Of a DNA stretch of 64,000 nt, positions 32,824-45,268 are shown piece by piece. A program made the position numbers and the translations under genes. Numbering within the stretch: the stretch's first letter is position 1; every line of letters starts with the position of its first letter. Source of the stretch: Hibiscus mutabilis (Eukaryota; Streptophyta; Magnoliopsida; Malvales; Malvaceae). The stretch is taken from NCBI GenBank assembly GCA_019671005.1, contig CM033744.1, forward strand, positions 12,764,128-12,828,127, written 5' to 3'. Below the pieces are notes generated by a model that ran no database searches, was not told the origin of the DNA, and was given only the letters and a program-made list of their open reading frames with translations.

Positions 32824-33935
32824 TGTAATATATGAATTTTGACCGAGCTATAAATAAATAAATAATAAATAGTATAAATAAATTCAAATATATAAATAAG
32901 TAATAGTTCAAATAAAATAATTTATATATAGTCCTGTCCATTTACAATGTTAAAGCCCAATTGAAAACCCAAAACCCATTACAGCTTATTTTTCCGCCCA
33001 TTTGTTTATAATCCAATCAGTAAAAAGGCCTGACAAGCACAATGTGCTTCTTTCTTTCGCCTAAATTCCACGTGGCATCCGGCCATTCGCTCATTTTCTT
33101 TCACACGAATTCATCCCCAACCAGCTGTCAACTGCTGACATCATTTGACCTCTGCTATAAGTAAAGAGAGATAGAAATTAATGATGGGTAATAATTACAC
33201 AATTATTACAACAATAATTGAAGAAAGAGAGAGAAAGTTGAAAGGTTACCTGAGAAGTCAGAAGGTTGTCGGAGTAGATGAGCAGCCATTTGAAAGGTGT
33301 AACGGTCGTCGCTGAATCTGTAGCCACCGCAAGAATCGTCATTCGCCGTCTGAAGGTAATCCTCTCTTCAAATCACTTTATTTCCTGCAAATAACAAAAG
33401 AAAATGTTAGATTTAAGTTAATAAACAAGGAAAACAGTGTTTTAAAAATTGATCAGAGGCTTATCTGAATCTTAGCTGTTGTATTAGGGTTTCGGTGAGT
33501 GTCAGTCGAAGTTGAAAAGTGAGGCCTGGGTAGCTTTAGGGGTGAAGAGGGAGACTCTGTTAAGTCAGGTAGTTTAAGTGACATCGGAGTAAAAAATAGA
33601 GTTTTTTTTGGTGATTTTAGGGTTTTGGCACGGTGATCGACGGTGGTCGAAAATCGCCCCACGGCGGCCAGAAATCACCTTATGGCGGCCGACCGAAGTG
33701 AGGCGGTAGCCGAAGTTACAGTGATGATCGGAGGAGTAAGGAGGATGACCGGAGACGATGATCGGTGGTGGCTGGCATCGCCTATGGCGGCCGACAAACA
33801 TTTCGGGAAAAGGATAATAGGTCGGAGATGGAATGAGGTGATGAGAGTTAAAGAACATGGTTAGGGTTTGTGGTTTTTTTAGGGAGTTTGATCTTTAATA
33901 ACACTAAGGTGAAGGAGTTCTAGAGTTTATAGTAT
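32824..33935 (+). repeat. 5' LTR of Ogre-2, truncated at its 3' side
   Basis: It begins TGTAATATATGAATTTTGACC. It matches the 3' LTR from 62249 (offset about 29.4 kb), including the GGCATCCGGCCATTC promoter region, a TATAAGTA box near 33156 (TATAAATA at 62589 in the 3' copy) and the CCGTCTGAAGGTAAT segment. Similarity ends near 33935, after GAGTTCTAGAGTTTATAG, where element F sequence takes over. Frames at 33453-33864 lie in the LTR and are not genes. Confidence 0.85.
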
Positions 33936-34340
33936 CGAGTTTGGTCGAATGAAGATCAATCGAGAAAAGAGACAAATTGACAAGGAAACACGTGTCGAAG
34001 ACAGAGACAGCGTAAACACAAAGGCGGATCCCCGTCAAAACCAGTAGGGGCCATTTTTCCCAAAATTTAAATATTTCACATTTATCCTTTTTTTCAAAAA
34101 AATAAAATCTTTTAATTTGGACCCTCTAAAATAAAAAATTGTTATGATATTGTTATAATTTTAATTATTTTTTTGATTATTTTTTCAAAAAAATTAAAAA
34201 AGAGAGAAGGGTTTTAAAAAATTTAGTTAAAGTCCTACATTTTATAAAAATTTCAAATTAAACCCTTCACAATCTGTGAAAATTTTAATTTAAGCCTCCA
34301 AAACTTTTAAAAATTTTAAATAAGACCCTTTCAAACTGGA

Positions 34341-36115
34341 TTGTCAGGATTCGCCCCTAAAGAAGAGACTATTGTCTACACTCTGCCTGCATGGGTTAAT
34401 GATCTTTTCGAAAGCCAGAGAATGGTGAGATCACCCCTCATTCCAAAAGCGACGTTAAGACATGGAGCGCGGGCCTTGCTTTACGAAGTCGAGATGTCAA
34501 AACGAGAAGCTAACCGTTATCTATAATTCATTATTTTAGCTTCTTGTAATCAGACATCTTCTCCGTTAAACGAATGTCTTTCTAAGGACTGTTTGAGAAT
34601 CAACATCTTCATTATGCATCTAAGGACTGTAGAAGGCAGTCATAATGGACAAGAGGTCTCGTACTCAGATAAAACAGGCAAATTCAGAGCATTGTCGAAA
34701 GAGTAAAACGGAAAATCATCTGAAGAGTTTGAACAAGATAGAGTGACTAATACTCGTATTGAGGATGAACGAAGTGAAGTGCAAGAACTGAAGAAACATA
34801 CGGCCGAGATGATGAATACGATGATCGCCATGACTGAAGGCAAGGGGTCTGTAGAGCCAGAAGAAGAGCCAGTCAAGAATCAGATTAAAGATTCTGAGGG
34901 TCAGAATCTTGTTCCCAAGCAAGATAACACCAGTAAATACAACATTTCGAACCCTTTTGTAATTCGTATCAACAAACCAGTGGAATGTACATCTGAGTCA
35001 AGCTCCCAAAAAATAAAAATAGGTCTAGAAAAACTTAAAACATAGCAACATGAAGATGAACATCCTGATTCATATGAGATACACCGAGCTGCTCCCGATG
35101 CTTATTGAAAGAAGCCTTATCACCCATGTTCTTTCTGTTCCGAATGAACCACCTTACCCGAAGGGTTACAAAAGTTGAGCCAGGTGCGGTTACCACTTAG
35201 GAAGTTCAAGGCACATTACAAAAATTATGGGGCTTTAAAAAATCGAGTTAGAGATCTTATCAAAATGGGGGCATTGGATTTTGAAGATGGATAACTCCAA
35301 TTCTACAATGAGCCAACGATCACTCAAGGGAGTCAGTACCCACGAAAAGGTTTGAATAAAATAGAAGTGAATTATTCACGGGAGTTGAGTTCAAAAACCA
35401 AGAATGGGGGTATCCCGAAAGAGGGACATTCGTTCGATCGTGATCAGTTCAGAAAAGAACGAAATGATTTAAGCATGAAACTATAGAGTTTGCAAGATGA
35501 CCATCATAAGCTCTACTGCATGTTCAGAAATGTTGGAATGGGCGACACTCTGGAAGAATGGAATAATGGCATCCTACAACTAAAGAACGATTTAGGGCAT
35601 TGAAAGCGAAAAAGCCAGGCTAGTGAAAATAAAAACCGATTATTGTCATAAAAGTTGAAAGAATTTGAGAGCCAGCGCGATATCCTCAAGAATGAGTTGG
35701 AATGCAGTTTAGATATGAATGAGATTTTGAAAGCAAGTCTGCAACAGAGTGAAGCTAGATCCAACATCTTTCAGTCAGAGAATGAAGCTCTTAAAGAACA
35801 AACAGAAGAACTTAGGACTTCTTTACGTGCGAGTGAGATTCATGCCAAAGTCTACAAGTAAGCCGGCTATGAAAGCATCGAAAAGGTAACCCTCCAGCTA
35901 CGAAAAGTCAAGCACGAAATACAAGAGGGAGAATGACATGAAGAGTGTCATCGCTCCAGTGCATAGAGTGGCTCAGCAAGTAGCAGATGTGGCCGACACA
36001 GCTATGCCGTTGAGTCAGAATATGAATCCTGCATTGGACAATGGAGGAAAGATGGCTCGTTTGTTGGATGGAGTCCAAAAGTTAGGGGATAAGGCTCATC
36101 ATTGTTTGTAAAGTT
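34341..36115 (+). pseudogene. Degenerate ORF1/gag-like region of element F
   Basis: Open pieces at 34341-34526 and 34743-35045 are charged and low in complexity. After a stop, 35050-35290 has a segment like the end of a Tat gag zinc-finger region (NYGALKNRVRDLIKMGALDFEDG, split here by no frameshift). Pieces at 35440-36115 form a predicted coiled coil (SLDMNEILKASLQQSEAR). Gag-like sequence precedes the coiled coil, the reverse of Ogre-1 where the coiled coil is in ORF1. Stops interrupt all parts. I cannot assign a product with certainty. Confidence 0.4.
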
Positions 36116-38550
36116 TACAAAGACTGGTATATGATGTAACGAGCCTTTTGTTTAATGAAAGCCTTTCTACGATGATCATTTTGTGACTAATGCCTTATTG
36201 CATTCATATTTACATTTTATTTCAAATCGTAGGTGTTGATTCAAAAATTATTTCTTATTAGGATATCTTTATAATGGGAGAGATGTTCCGTAATATATAA
36301 AGTTTGATAATGCTACAATATATGATGATCTGAGCAGAAGCAAATAGAGAGAAGACAGAGTTGGAACACCAAGTACGCGCTTCACTCTAAGAAATCAAGA
36401 TACTAGAAAGAATGATTATTATCAATCTTTTGTAAATAGACATCTTCTCTTTATAAAAATCTTCCTAAAAGATTATTTGAGAATCAACACTTCATTTGCA
36501 TTCATTCTTGCATTTTTTATGCTTTATACATTTCGTACATTGCATCACCTAATATGTTTATGCACCATGACATCTGGTTTTTCATAAAACATTCATAACA
36601 ATTGCATCTTTGCATCACCGTGAGCATGTACATACATTGCATAAATATTTAACAGAATGTAGTTTTGCACCATTATTAAGAATTTTTTTCAAAATCCACT
36701 CTTTCGTGAGGATGCATTTTTTCAAAAAACAGGAATTTCTCAATTCAACTCTTTCATAAAGATTTTTTTCTCAAAAACATGAATTTCTTAATCCAACCTT
36801 TTCACAATGATTTTTTCCTCGATCATTTTACAACGACCTTTTAAAAAACCAAAATTTCAATTTCATCATTTCATAAAGATGTTTTAGTATCTTAAAGATA
36901 TTTTTAATTTTGTCTTTTCGTAAGGATAAAAAAAGAAAAAAGGAAAATTCATTTGATTATTCTTTCATGTATATAAAAATTTTGAATACATTAATCCATA
37001 TAATGATATAATCGATTGCGGGTTTTCATGGTAGCAAAGCTGGAGAATTAGCCCAAGATAATAGGGGTATTGACGCCTTGGATGCAAGAGATTTCTACTT
37101 GGTCCTTTACCTGCTTTCTCATGGGGGCACCGGGGTATGCCACCCAGAAGTGTAAGCCTCTAATAAATCAAGAGGTTGGTTGTCAGTGGAGTCATGATAC
37201 AAGAGTTGATCCAGCAATAGAAGGCAATAAAATAATAGGGCAGGCTTACACCGTGCTAAAGAGGCTAGAATGAGTTGGCACCTTGAGGATGATTCGAAAG
37301 TCCTTATGTTTGGGCTCTCATCTTTTATGTTTTCAGATTCTTTAGCATTTTGATTTCCCTTTTATAAGAATAATGTACGAATCTTACGGCTTAAGTCCAA
37401 AAACAGTAGGAATATTTTGTAAAGATACTTGTAATTATTTTTGAAAATGTTAGAGTTCGGCAAGTTCGACCAAAGTATTGGCATAACGTGCTTAAACACG
37501 GTTAACTTTAAGATAATGGGTAATTCAAATCCCCATCAAAAATCCATTCTTACGAATGGTCAAAGGAAAATAAATCCTTTGGAAAAATCCAATGTCATGA
37601 TTGGTATAAACTGATTGTACCCAGGGGAATGGTACAGCTAGCCTGGAGCAAACGGCTACCGATAAAGGCAACTCAAAACCGTTGATCCCTGTGCATTTGG
37701 GAAAAATGCAAAAGAAATCTATAAGCTAAACTATAGATTTTCTTTAAAAAAAAGAAAATTTCAATTTGTTATTTAGAGAACATTTTTTTGCATTTTTGCA
37801 TTCATTAATTCTTTAAACATTTCATTCATTGTTATGGGGTAGTTTTTGTTCTCTCATACGATACACATATTTTTTTGAATGGACATATGTATATATCATT
37901 TTTATCAGGTCTTCAAATTTTAAATGCAAGAGTGCCTTTAGTTCATATCCAAAGGTCAATTCTAAGTTGCTTACGTTTAGAAGAAATTGAATGTTGTGAG
38001 GATATTGCAAATGTGAGTATCCCTAGTCCTTTTTGGCTGACAGAGGAACAAAACAAGTGTTTAGATAATGGGCAGATCCCATTTAGGAAATTCCCCTCTC
38101 AAGCATTTCTCGTTTAAGATCCTTGAATCGAGTGTTGACCCTAAACTTCTACCCCCTAAAGGCTTTCTCGGGATATCTATGAATGGGACGACGAATGACA
38201 TTCTTTCATTTTTCAATAAGGAAGAAATGAGATCAGACAGATTGGTTACGAAATCTAGAGAATCACCGAAAGAGCACGGTAGAAGAAAGAATACGTCCAT
38301 GGAGCCAACCAAGTATAGCCGAAAAATACCAACCAAAAGGCCGAAACAATAAGAACACTAAGTTGAACAGTATAATAAAGATAAAGGAGAAGATATATGG
38401 AGAATTCACCATTCAATACGCAACAGTTTAGAAGAGACGTCGAGAATTGATTACGTTCGAGTGGAAGCATGTATTAATGTCCAGTATAGATACAATTTAG
38501 TTCACAGATACATCACAAACCTGAATAAGAGGAAAAAGATTTAAGGCTGA
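36116..38550 (+). other. Non-coding middle of element F
   Basis: No pol domain is recognisable where one would be expected. The stretch 36480-37000 is T-rich with repeated CATTTGCATTCAT and TTTCATAA phrases. At 37617-37740 there is a block conserved with element E (49312-49440), including AATGGTACARCTAGCCYGG, CGGCTACCG and CCGTTGATCC. Its conservation between two decayed elements suggests a cis function or recent shared origin. Short frames at 37875-38352 have no known match. Confidence 0.5.
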
Positions 38551-38572
38551 AAACCCAGAATGGACGACTAAA

Positions 38573-38752
38573 GCAAAAAGAAAAAAGAGAGAGCAAGAGA
38601 AAAATAAAAAAAAGATAAAAAAGAAGAAAAAAAGAAGGAAAAAAGAGAGAAGAGACAAACGAGAGAAATAAAGAAAAAAGGAAAAGAAAAAGAGAAAAGA
38701 AAAGAAAAGAAAAGAAAAGAAAAGAAAAAAAGAAAAGGAAAAAAAGAAAAAA
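38573..38752 (+). repeat. 180-bp purine-only tract in element F
   Basis: Nearly all bases are A or G, with runs of AAAAGAAAAG. Similar but shorter tracts follow pol in Ogre-1 (15192-15270) and Ogre-2 (60510-60552 and 61314-61370). Mirror-like purine tracts can form triplex DNA; here it may be slippage-driven growth. Confidence 0.85.
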
Positions 38753-38938
38753 ATTTGCATATACTTCACACCCATATCAAACAATACAGGAACGAGACTT
38801 CAACAGTAAGAAATGAGCAAGAGATACATAAAGAATCCACATTTCAAGTAAATATTAGTTTTGAAGATTTGTATAGAATCGCGTATTAAAGTCGAGACAA
38901 GACAAGTCGGTCTGAAGATACATAAAAAGGGAAATTAC

Positions 38939-39215
38939 CTTTAGGGTGAAAACCCAAAAATGGGCGGTCTAGAGCGATCTGAAGAAATAAATAAAGAAAA
39001 GAAGAATATTTCATCTGAGTATTCTAATTACAAGAATTCCTAGAGATTTACACAACCCTCCATTAAAAGAAATCTCAGTTTCGACAAGCCTTAGAGGATC
39101 AATCATTTTTGAATAAAAGCGAGCATCAATATCCAATCAAAATACAAGTCGGCCTACAGTTACAAAAGAAAGAAATGAACTCTAGGGTGAAAACCCAAAA
39201 ATGGGCAGTATAGAG
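38939..39215 (+). repeat. GTGAAAACCC hairpins in element F
   Basis: Two hairpins, 38939-38974 and 39180-39215, have outer arms CTTTAG/CTAGAG and CTCTA/TAGAG around the constant core GGTGAAAACCCAAAAATGGGC. The core matches the hairpins after pol in Ogre-1 and Ogre-2. Element E keeps one at 50285-50320. Confidence 0.75.
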
Positions 39216-40675
39216 CGATCCAAAGAGTGAAAGAGAAAAGAATATTTCATAGGAGCATATCCAAGACATGTGAGTACAGAAATGCAGTTTCATTTAACCA
39301 TGAACCCAGTGCCTACATTATAAGCATCCAAAGACCATTCTGATCATTCATAGATATCTAATTTGAACGGGATTGTCTTCAAATTGCATTCCGAATATAA
39401 GGGTTAACATTTCTTCAAGGAACATCAAACTTCAAAGTGCCTGATCGACACCCAAATGAAGGAAGGATGGGGCATGGTGAATAGGTGAGATTAAGAGAGC
39501 CACCTTAAATGGGTTAGAATTTAGGAGTGGGAATTATGCCTCTTAAAAGCCTAATAGACTGGAAGAGACTATACATTTGCATATATCTCCACAATAGTCA
39601 AGATCTTCTAAATATATGCTTCATTCGGGTTGATCTATGTCAATTTGAAGCAAATGTACTATTACATTTGATAATTTAGGGGGCAAACATGTTTTTAAAG
39701 TGATTGGCATTTTCTCTTCAAATTTTGATGTTTACCATTTCCCCAAAGCACTAGTTTTTAAAGTGTTTAGCAATATACTCCAAATTTTGTTTACCATCCT
39801 TCAAACATCAGTTTTCAAAATGTTTGGCCTTTTTTTTTTCTAAATCATGATTTTTAGATGACTATAGTTTCTCTCCAGAACACTAGTTTGCAAAATGTTT
39901 GGTATTTTCTCCCAGTTTTATTTTTAAAATGACTGACTTTTTTTAAAATTATTGATGAGAATCAAAGTATAGGGACCGAGAGTTAGTTCCAGCCGAGATG
40001 CTGCAAGAAGATTGGATTTAAGGATAAGTTCAAGGAGTTGGGGCATTTTGCCCACCCCAATGTTAAGATAGATGAAGACTCTGAGTGTTGGGCCAGAGAC
40101 AAGAAAAATAGTTGAGCCCGGGGATTTAATAGGGCAATGCTGAACAAAAGAGATGATGAGAGTCCCTACACAAGAATAGTATAGGGACTAGAATAAGATT
40201 ATTTGCGAAATGGGTAGAGACACCGAAGAAGAAAAAGAAAAGAGTTACTTGCGCAAAAAGGTTAAAAGCGTGAGTCAAATAATCATACAATTGATGAAGA
40301 CTAAGATTAAAGAGCATGTTGCAAAGAAAAAAGTGAAGAAATCTAAATAATGACCTTTCAGAGAATATGGTTTTAAAATATATTTGAAGAAAAAGGAAAA
40401 AAGAAAAGGAAAAGAAAATTTTTTTGAAGACGAGCAAAGAATTTAATCTGTAGCTTCATGTTGAAGAGGTGGATCCTATTGAAGATTTCCAATTGGTAGC
40501 CATTTTGGCATGAATCCAGATCTTAAGTCCTCCGGGCATGATGTTAAGCCTTTGTTATGTCAAGACGGTCAGAAACCGGGGCATCTTTCAGAGATTTCCA
40601 GTCTTCAGCCTTTTGGGAAGCAGTGGAAAATTTTTGGTACTCACGCTATAGGAAACGTGGTATCATTTCTGAAGA

Positions 40676-42260
40676 TAAAGGCTCTATATAAGAAGAACCC
40701 GTATTTTTAAGATTTTAAAGTGAAATGTTTTATATAGGAAAAACCTGTAACTTCAAGATTTCAGAGCAAAAGGTTCTATATAGGAAGAACCCGTCAAGTT
40801 CTATATAGGAATAACCCGTCAAGTTCTATATAGAAAGAACTTGTAGCTCAAAGATTTGAAGCAACATGTTCTATATAGGAAGAGCCTGCAGCTTCAAGAT
40901 TTCAGAGCAAAAGGTTATATATAAGAAGAACCTGTCACTCCATCATTTCAGAGTAAATTGTTCTATATAGGAAGAACCAGTTACTCCAAGAGTGAAAGGT
41001 TTCATATAGGGAGAACCAACAACTCTTAAAACTTCGAGGCGAAAGGTTCTACATATGAAGAACCTATAGCTCAAAGACTTCAGAATGAGGAGTTTTATAT
41101 AGGAAAAACTCACCATTCTAGATTTCAAAAAAAGAAAGAATAAGAAGAAAAAAGAAAAGATTAAAATAAGAAAAGAGAAAAAGAATGAAGAAGAAGAAGG
41201 AGAAGAAAAAGAAGAATAATATAAAAAGAAGAAATACGAGAAAAGAAAAAAAAGAGTGAAAAAAGAAGAAAAAAAGAGTTCTATATAGGAAGAACTCAAA
41301 GCTTTAGAATTTCAAGACTCTAGAGTAAAAGGTTCTTTATAGGAAAAACTCGTAGCTCTAGAATTTCAAAGCAAAAAGTTCTATATAGGAAGAACTCATG
41401 CTTCAGGATTTCAGGCAAGAAGTTCTATGTAGGAAGAAATTGTAGCTTGAAGAATTCATTTAGAGAAAGCGAAAGGTTCTATATAAGGGGAGCATATAAC
41501 TCCAAGACTTGAAGGTGAAGAAGTTCTATATAGGAAGAACTTGCAGCTCAAAAGCTTCAGATAGAGAAAGAGTGAACAGTTTTATGTAGGAAGAACTCGA
41601 AGCTCTGAATCTCTGAATAGGCAAGTAAAGAAGCAGATACCGATAAAGAATCAAGAGTCTTTTGTACTCGTCCAATTATGATATTGTTGTTAATGCCAAG
41701 ACGATCAGAAATTGGGGCATCATCTCGAGAACTTCCATTTCTTCAGCCTTTTGAGAAGAATCAGGAATTCTTGGTGCTCGCGCCATCAGAAAATGGGGAG
41801 CCGTGCTTGAAGACAAAGGTTTCATATAGGACAAACCCACATCTTCAAAATTCGAAGACAAAAGTTCTATATAGGAAGAGCTAGTAGTCATAAGATTTCA
41901 GAGTAAGAGGTTCCATATATGAAGAACTCAAGACTCTAAGCGAAAGGTTCTATAACCTGTAGCTCAAAAGACTTTGAAGCAAAGAGTTTTATATAGGAGA
42001 AACTAATGCTTCAGTATTTCAAGACTATAAGTTCTATATAGGGAGAACTCTTAGTTTGAATAATCTAAGACACAAAAGGTTCTATATAGGGAGAACCCAC
42101 AGCGTTGATAGTTGAAGGTGAAAAGTTCTATATAGGAAGGACTTGCAGCCTAAAGAATTCACCGAGGACAAGCCAAAGTTCTATGTAGGGAGAATTTGCT
42201 TTTCCAAGGCTCTAGTCAGAAGAAGAGAGAACAGTTCTATATAGGAAGAGCTTGTAACAT
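40676..42260 (+). repeat. About 26 TATATAGGA hairpins in element F
   Basis: Units spaced mostly 30-75 bp apart follow the form arm-ATATAGGA-arm'. Perfect examples are GGTTCT/AGAACC (40782-40801), CAAGTTCT/AGAACTTG (40820-40843), GAGTTTT/AAAACTC (41090-41111) and GAGTTCT/AGAACTC (41276-41297). A purine-only insertion (41122-41278) separates two blocks. A few units have lost one arm (for example near 41950). Tails between units resemble each other (GTAGCTCAAAGATTTCAGA). Confidence 0.85.
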
Positions 42261-42441
42261 CAAAATTTTGATTTCAAGATTTTGTCTTCCCCAATGGATC
42301 CTCCAATTAGAAGATTGAAGCTTGAAGAGTTGGCCGAATAAGAGCGGAAAGTTTAAGAAGAAACTGTGATTCTGAAGCCAATGACAAGGAAGTAGGACAA
42401 AAATGAGTGGTTTTGATCTTTTCTTTGTTCTCGTTTTACAA

Positions 42442-42462
42442 GAACAAGCAAAGAATGGCAGT
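42442..42462 (+). other. Polypurine tract of element F
   Basis: AGAACAAGCAAAGAATGGCA lies just before the LTR start at 42463, matching the position and sequence of the tracts of Ogre-1 and element E. Confidence 0.7.
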
Positions 42463-43590
42463 TGTAATCACTCATTTTGTCCGACTTTTAGTATTATTGG
42501 TATTATTTTAATAGTAATATTATTAATATAAAATTAATAAAAAGTAAAAAAGTAAAAATATATATAATATAAAAAAGCAAAAAAAGAAAAAAAAAGCAAA
42601 AAAGGGAAAATTGAATGTGGCTCATAGTGAACCACGTTCCCACCATTTGCCTATAAAAGGCAGTGGTGTGGGGCAAGGGAAATGAAGCATTTGGGCGGCA
42701 CCAAGGCAAGCCAAAAATGGTAGCCAAGGAGCCCCAAAAATGAGGCAGCCCGAGAGGGTTGCCAGGGGTAGAGGGCAGTGCCCTCGGCCCCAGCTGGTTT
42801 GATGCAGTATTCGATCGGGGTCCTTTTTGGGTCTAATCTAGTTAATTTTTGGGTCATAAAGAGCTGGCACAGAGGTCTCGATGGGGGTTGGTCGAATGTT
42901 TTTGGGCTTTAGTGGGGTAAAAATTCGATCCTTATCTTTGTATTTATTTTTTATATTTGTTTAGATATATGATAATATATAGTTTTTTTATTATGTTTTT
43001 AATTATTAGCATATTTTTTTAATAAATATATTTTGTATGTCGTGTTAGATTTAGTTTTTAGAGTCTCGGTATTTAGTTAGGAGTGACATCCCGGTCTCTG
43101 GGTGTTATCTCTTTTGGTACCGCATACCGTGAGTTTTTTTATGCATTCAAATTAATGTCATGTCCATGCATTTTATTTTGTTGCATATAGTATTAGGCCT
43201 TTATCTCGTATTCTAGTGGGAGTGTCATCCCGGTTTTCAGGTGCTATCTCTTTTGGTACTGTGGATATGAAGGCAAATTTAATATTACCATGCATACATG
43301 CATTTTTAGGAATTAAAATTAAATTAAATCGAATTTTGCATTTTCCTTAATAGTTAGGATACGAACCCATTAGGTACCAATTTTGGGCGGTGTGGGGGTG
43401 CTAACCCTTCCCCATCCGTAACCGACTCCCGAACTCAAATTATCGAATCTCTAGTTTTTATTTTCAGTGTTCGGTCTACCTTTTTTGAATGACTGGTGGT
43501 GACTCCATATTTTTTTTAAAAAAATATGAGTTTTCTTAAAATCCCTTTTTTAAAATAAAATTATTATTTTGAAAAAAAATAGTCGCTACA
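42463..43590 (+). repeat. 3' LTR of element F (1128 bp)
   Basis: It starts TGTAATCACTCATTTTGTCC and ends AGTCGCTACA. A TATA box TATAAAAGG is at 42652-42660. The block with ACCAATTTTGGGCGGTGTGG, CTAACCCTTCCCC and TGGTGACTCC (43497-43506) is shared with the other Tat LTRs. It is followed at once by Ogre-2 ORF1 sequence. Confidence 0.85.
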
Positions 43591-45055
43591 CCAGCTATAT
43601 TGGCATAGACCTATAGGACACTAACTGCTTGTAAAAGAACAGGGGATGGAAGATTTGGGGATGTGCTCAGTTGTTGAGGTTTGGTTTCGAGGCCATGGAT
43701 GGGTTACACCATATAGAGCTCGTAGGTTCTGTACCGACTATTCACCATTGGAGGAAAACCTTGCTGCATGTCAAATCAAGAAAATGACAGACGAACAGTG
43801 GAAAGAACAGTTTTTGAACATGAAAGATTCAGAGGTCGTTTGGAAAGCTCCTTGGTTGAATCTGATCAGTTACTTATATCGGCATGAAAATTTTGACTGG
43901 GTTCCATTGCCAGGGATTTGGGGAGGAACAACCTATTGCCCATTGTTAGTGTCCCGACAATTTGGATCAAGACAGTTTATTCCTGCTACTGTTGGTATGG
44001 AAGAGTTCGAGTATATGCACAAGACAGAAGGCTATAAGGTAAAAGTAAAGGATATTGCAACAACGTGGGAGACACCGATGAGGGTAAAGCTTCAAGATGG
44101 GTCAGAAGTCATGCCAAATTATATAGAATGGAAGGCTTGAAGGGCTAATGATGGCATTCTACAGAAAAGTTCGTGTAATACTAGTTTGATCAATGAGCGT
44201 GTGAGGGATGCACCATCAGTAGTGGAAAAATTGAAACATGATCATGAAAAGGAACTGAAAGGGTACGAAAAGCGAATTGAGGAACTGAAACAAAAGCTTT
44301 CCATGGCAACATTAGAGTAGATGTACAGAAGGGCAAGAAAAATGAACTTTGTGAACAGAATCGGAAAGTTAGTCAAGAATTGAAGGACCTGAAGGAAATT
44401 CATTTTGAGTGTAAAAAGCAAAAAAAAGGGGCACGAGCAAGGTGATCAACAATTTATCTAAATAGCTAGTCAAGGTTGCAAGGAAGAAGAATGACTACAA
44501 GAAATGGTGTGAAATCAGCCAAGAAAAAGATACAAGACTTGAGGGAATCGTATAACCACACCAAAAAATGCTAGAAGGGAAAGAAGCACAGAATTTAGAA
44601 TTGTCAACCCATAATTCAGAACTGCTACACAAAATGAAGAATTAATGTCCCAGATATCGCAAATGGAACAAGTTCTCACGGGACATTATAATGAAGGAAG
44701 GGGTGTTGTGGAAGAAGAGAAAGAAGGACTGAAGAAAAAGGTGACTGAGTTAGAAAGCACGGTTCAAGACTTAAAAGGATAGCTTGCAAATTTTAAAGGT
44801 GCGCTGTATCAAGAAAGTGGCGTGTGGAAATTGAAGTATGAACCGGCTCAATATACAGTCCAAGATCAGAATAATGAACTGGTTATCTTTAAGGGATAAG
44901 TAAGGAGCATTGCTCATTTTATGTGCAAATATTGTTGAAGGATGCTACTAAACTACTACAACGCCCTGACATCGATCTGGAGCTTGAAGAAATAGTTGTC
45001 CGTTTGTTGAACGAGATAGTTAACCTAGGAGTTAGAGCTAATAGTTTTCTGTAAT
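43591..45055 (+). pseudogene. ORF1 of Ogre-2 (plant retroelement-specific domain plus coiled coil)
   Basis: The open stretch 43646-44140 encodes an aromatic-rich domain with VWFRGHGWVTPYRARRF, NFDWVPLPGIWGG and PLLVSRQFGSRQFIP. This pattern is common in the extra ORF1 of plant Ogre/Tat elements (also annotated as a plant DUF in genomes). Its function is unknown. The reading continues, with stops and frameshifts, as a Glu/Lys-rich coiled coil to about 45055, ending LGVRANSFL. The N-terminal part was lost where element F lies. A stop at about 43622 sits just before the visible domain. Confidence 0.65.
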
Positions 45056-45268
45056 TGAAGTTATCCATTTCCTGTATTCGACTTTTCTTAGTTAAATGGA
45101 TGTTTCTCTAAAGATTTTGAGCTTAATATCCCTTATGCATTCATGCAGTAACATATGGCATCATTTTCCTACTAATAAAGTGTTTTAATAAAGAAAGGTT
45201 CTATGACAGTTTGTTTTTCAATCAGAATCATTTTGCATTCATACAGAACACGATTACGCTCCAAGACC

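Larger units (their letters stand above)
33936..43590 (+). mobile_element. Element F: pol-less Tat-family element, 5' LTR lost
   Basis: The interior (33936-42462) is homologous to that of element E: a leader with GAATCCAGTAGGGGCC-like sequence (34040 versus 48039), an ORF1-tail-like block (34440-34530 versus 48490-48570), and a strongly conserved block at 37617-37740 versus 49312-49440. No RT, RNase H or integrase is seen. It ends with a structured 3' region, a polypurine tract and a 1128-bp LTR. The 5' LTR and primer site are missing; its left edge meets the broken Ogre-2 LTR directly. Confidence 0.7.

Noticed and set aside
33453..33864. Overlapping frames on both strands near 33.6 kb, repeated near 62.7 kb
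   Set aside because: They are parts of the Ogre-2 LTRs and diverge in frame between the two copies.
40943..41299. 118-codon Ser/Phe-rich minus-strand frame
   Set aside because: It translates the TATATAGGA array and a purine tract; composition is low in complexity.
40676..42260. Regularly spaced repeats reminiscent of a CRISPR array
   Set aside because: The repeats vary in their arms, spacers resemble each other, no cas genes exist, and the DNA is plant nuclear.
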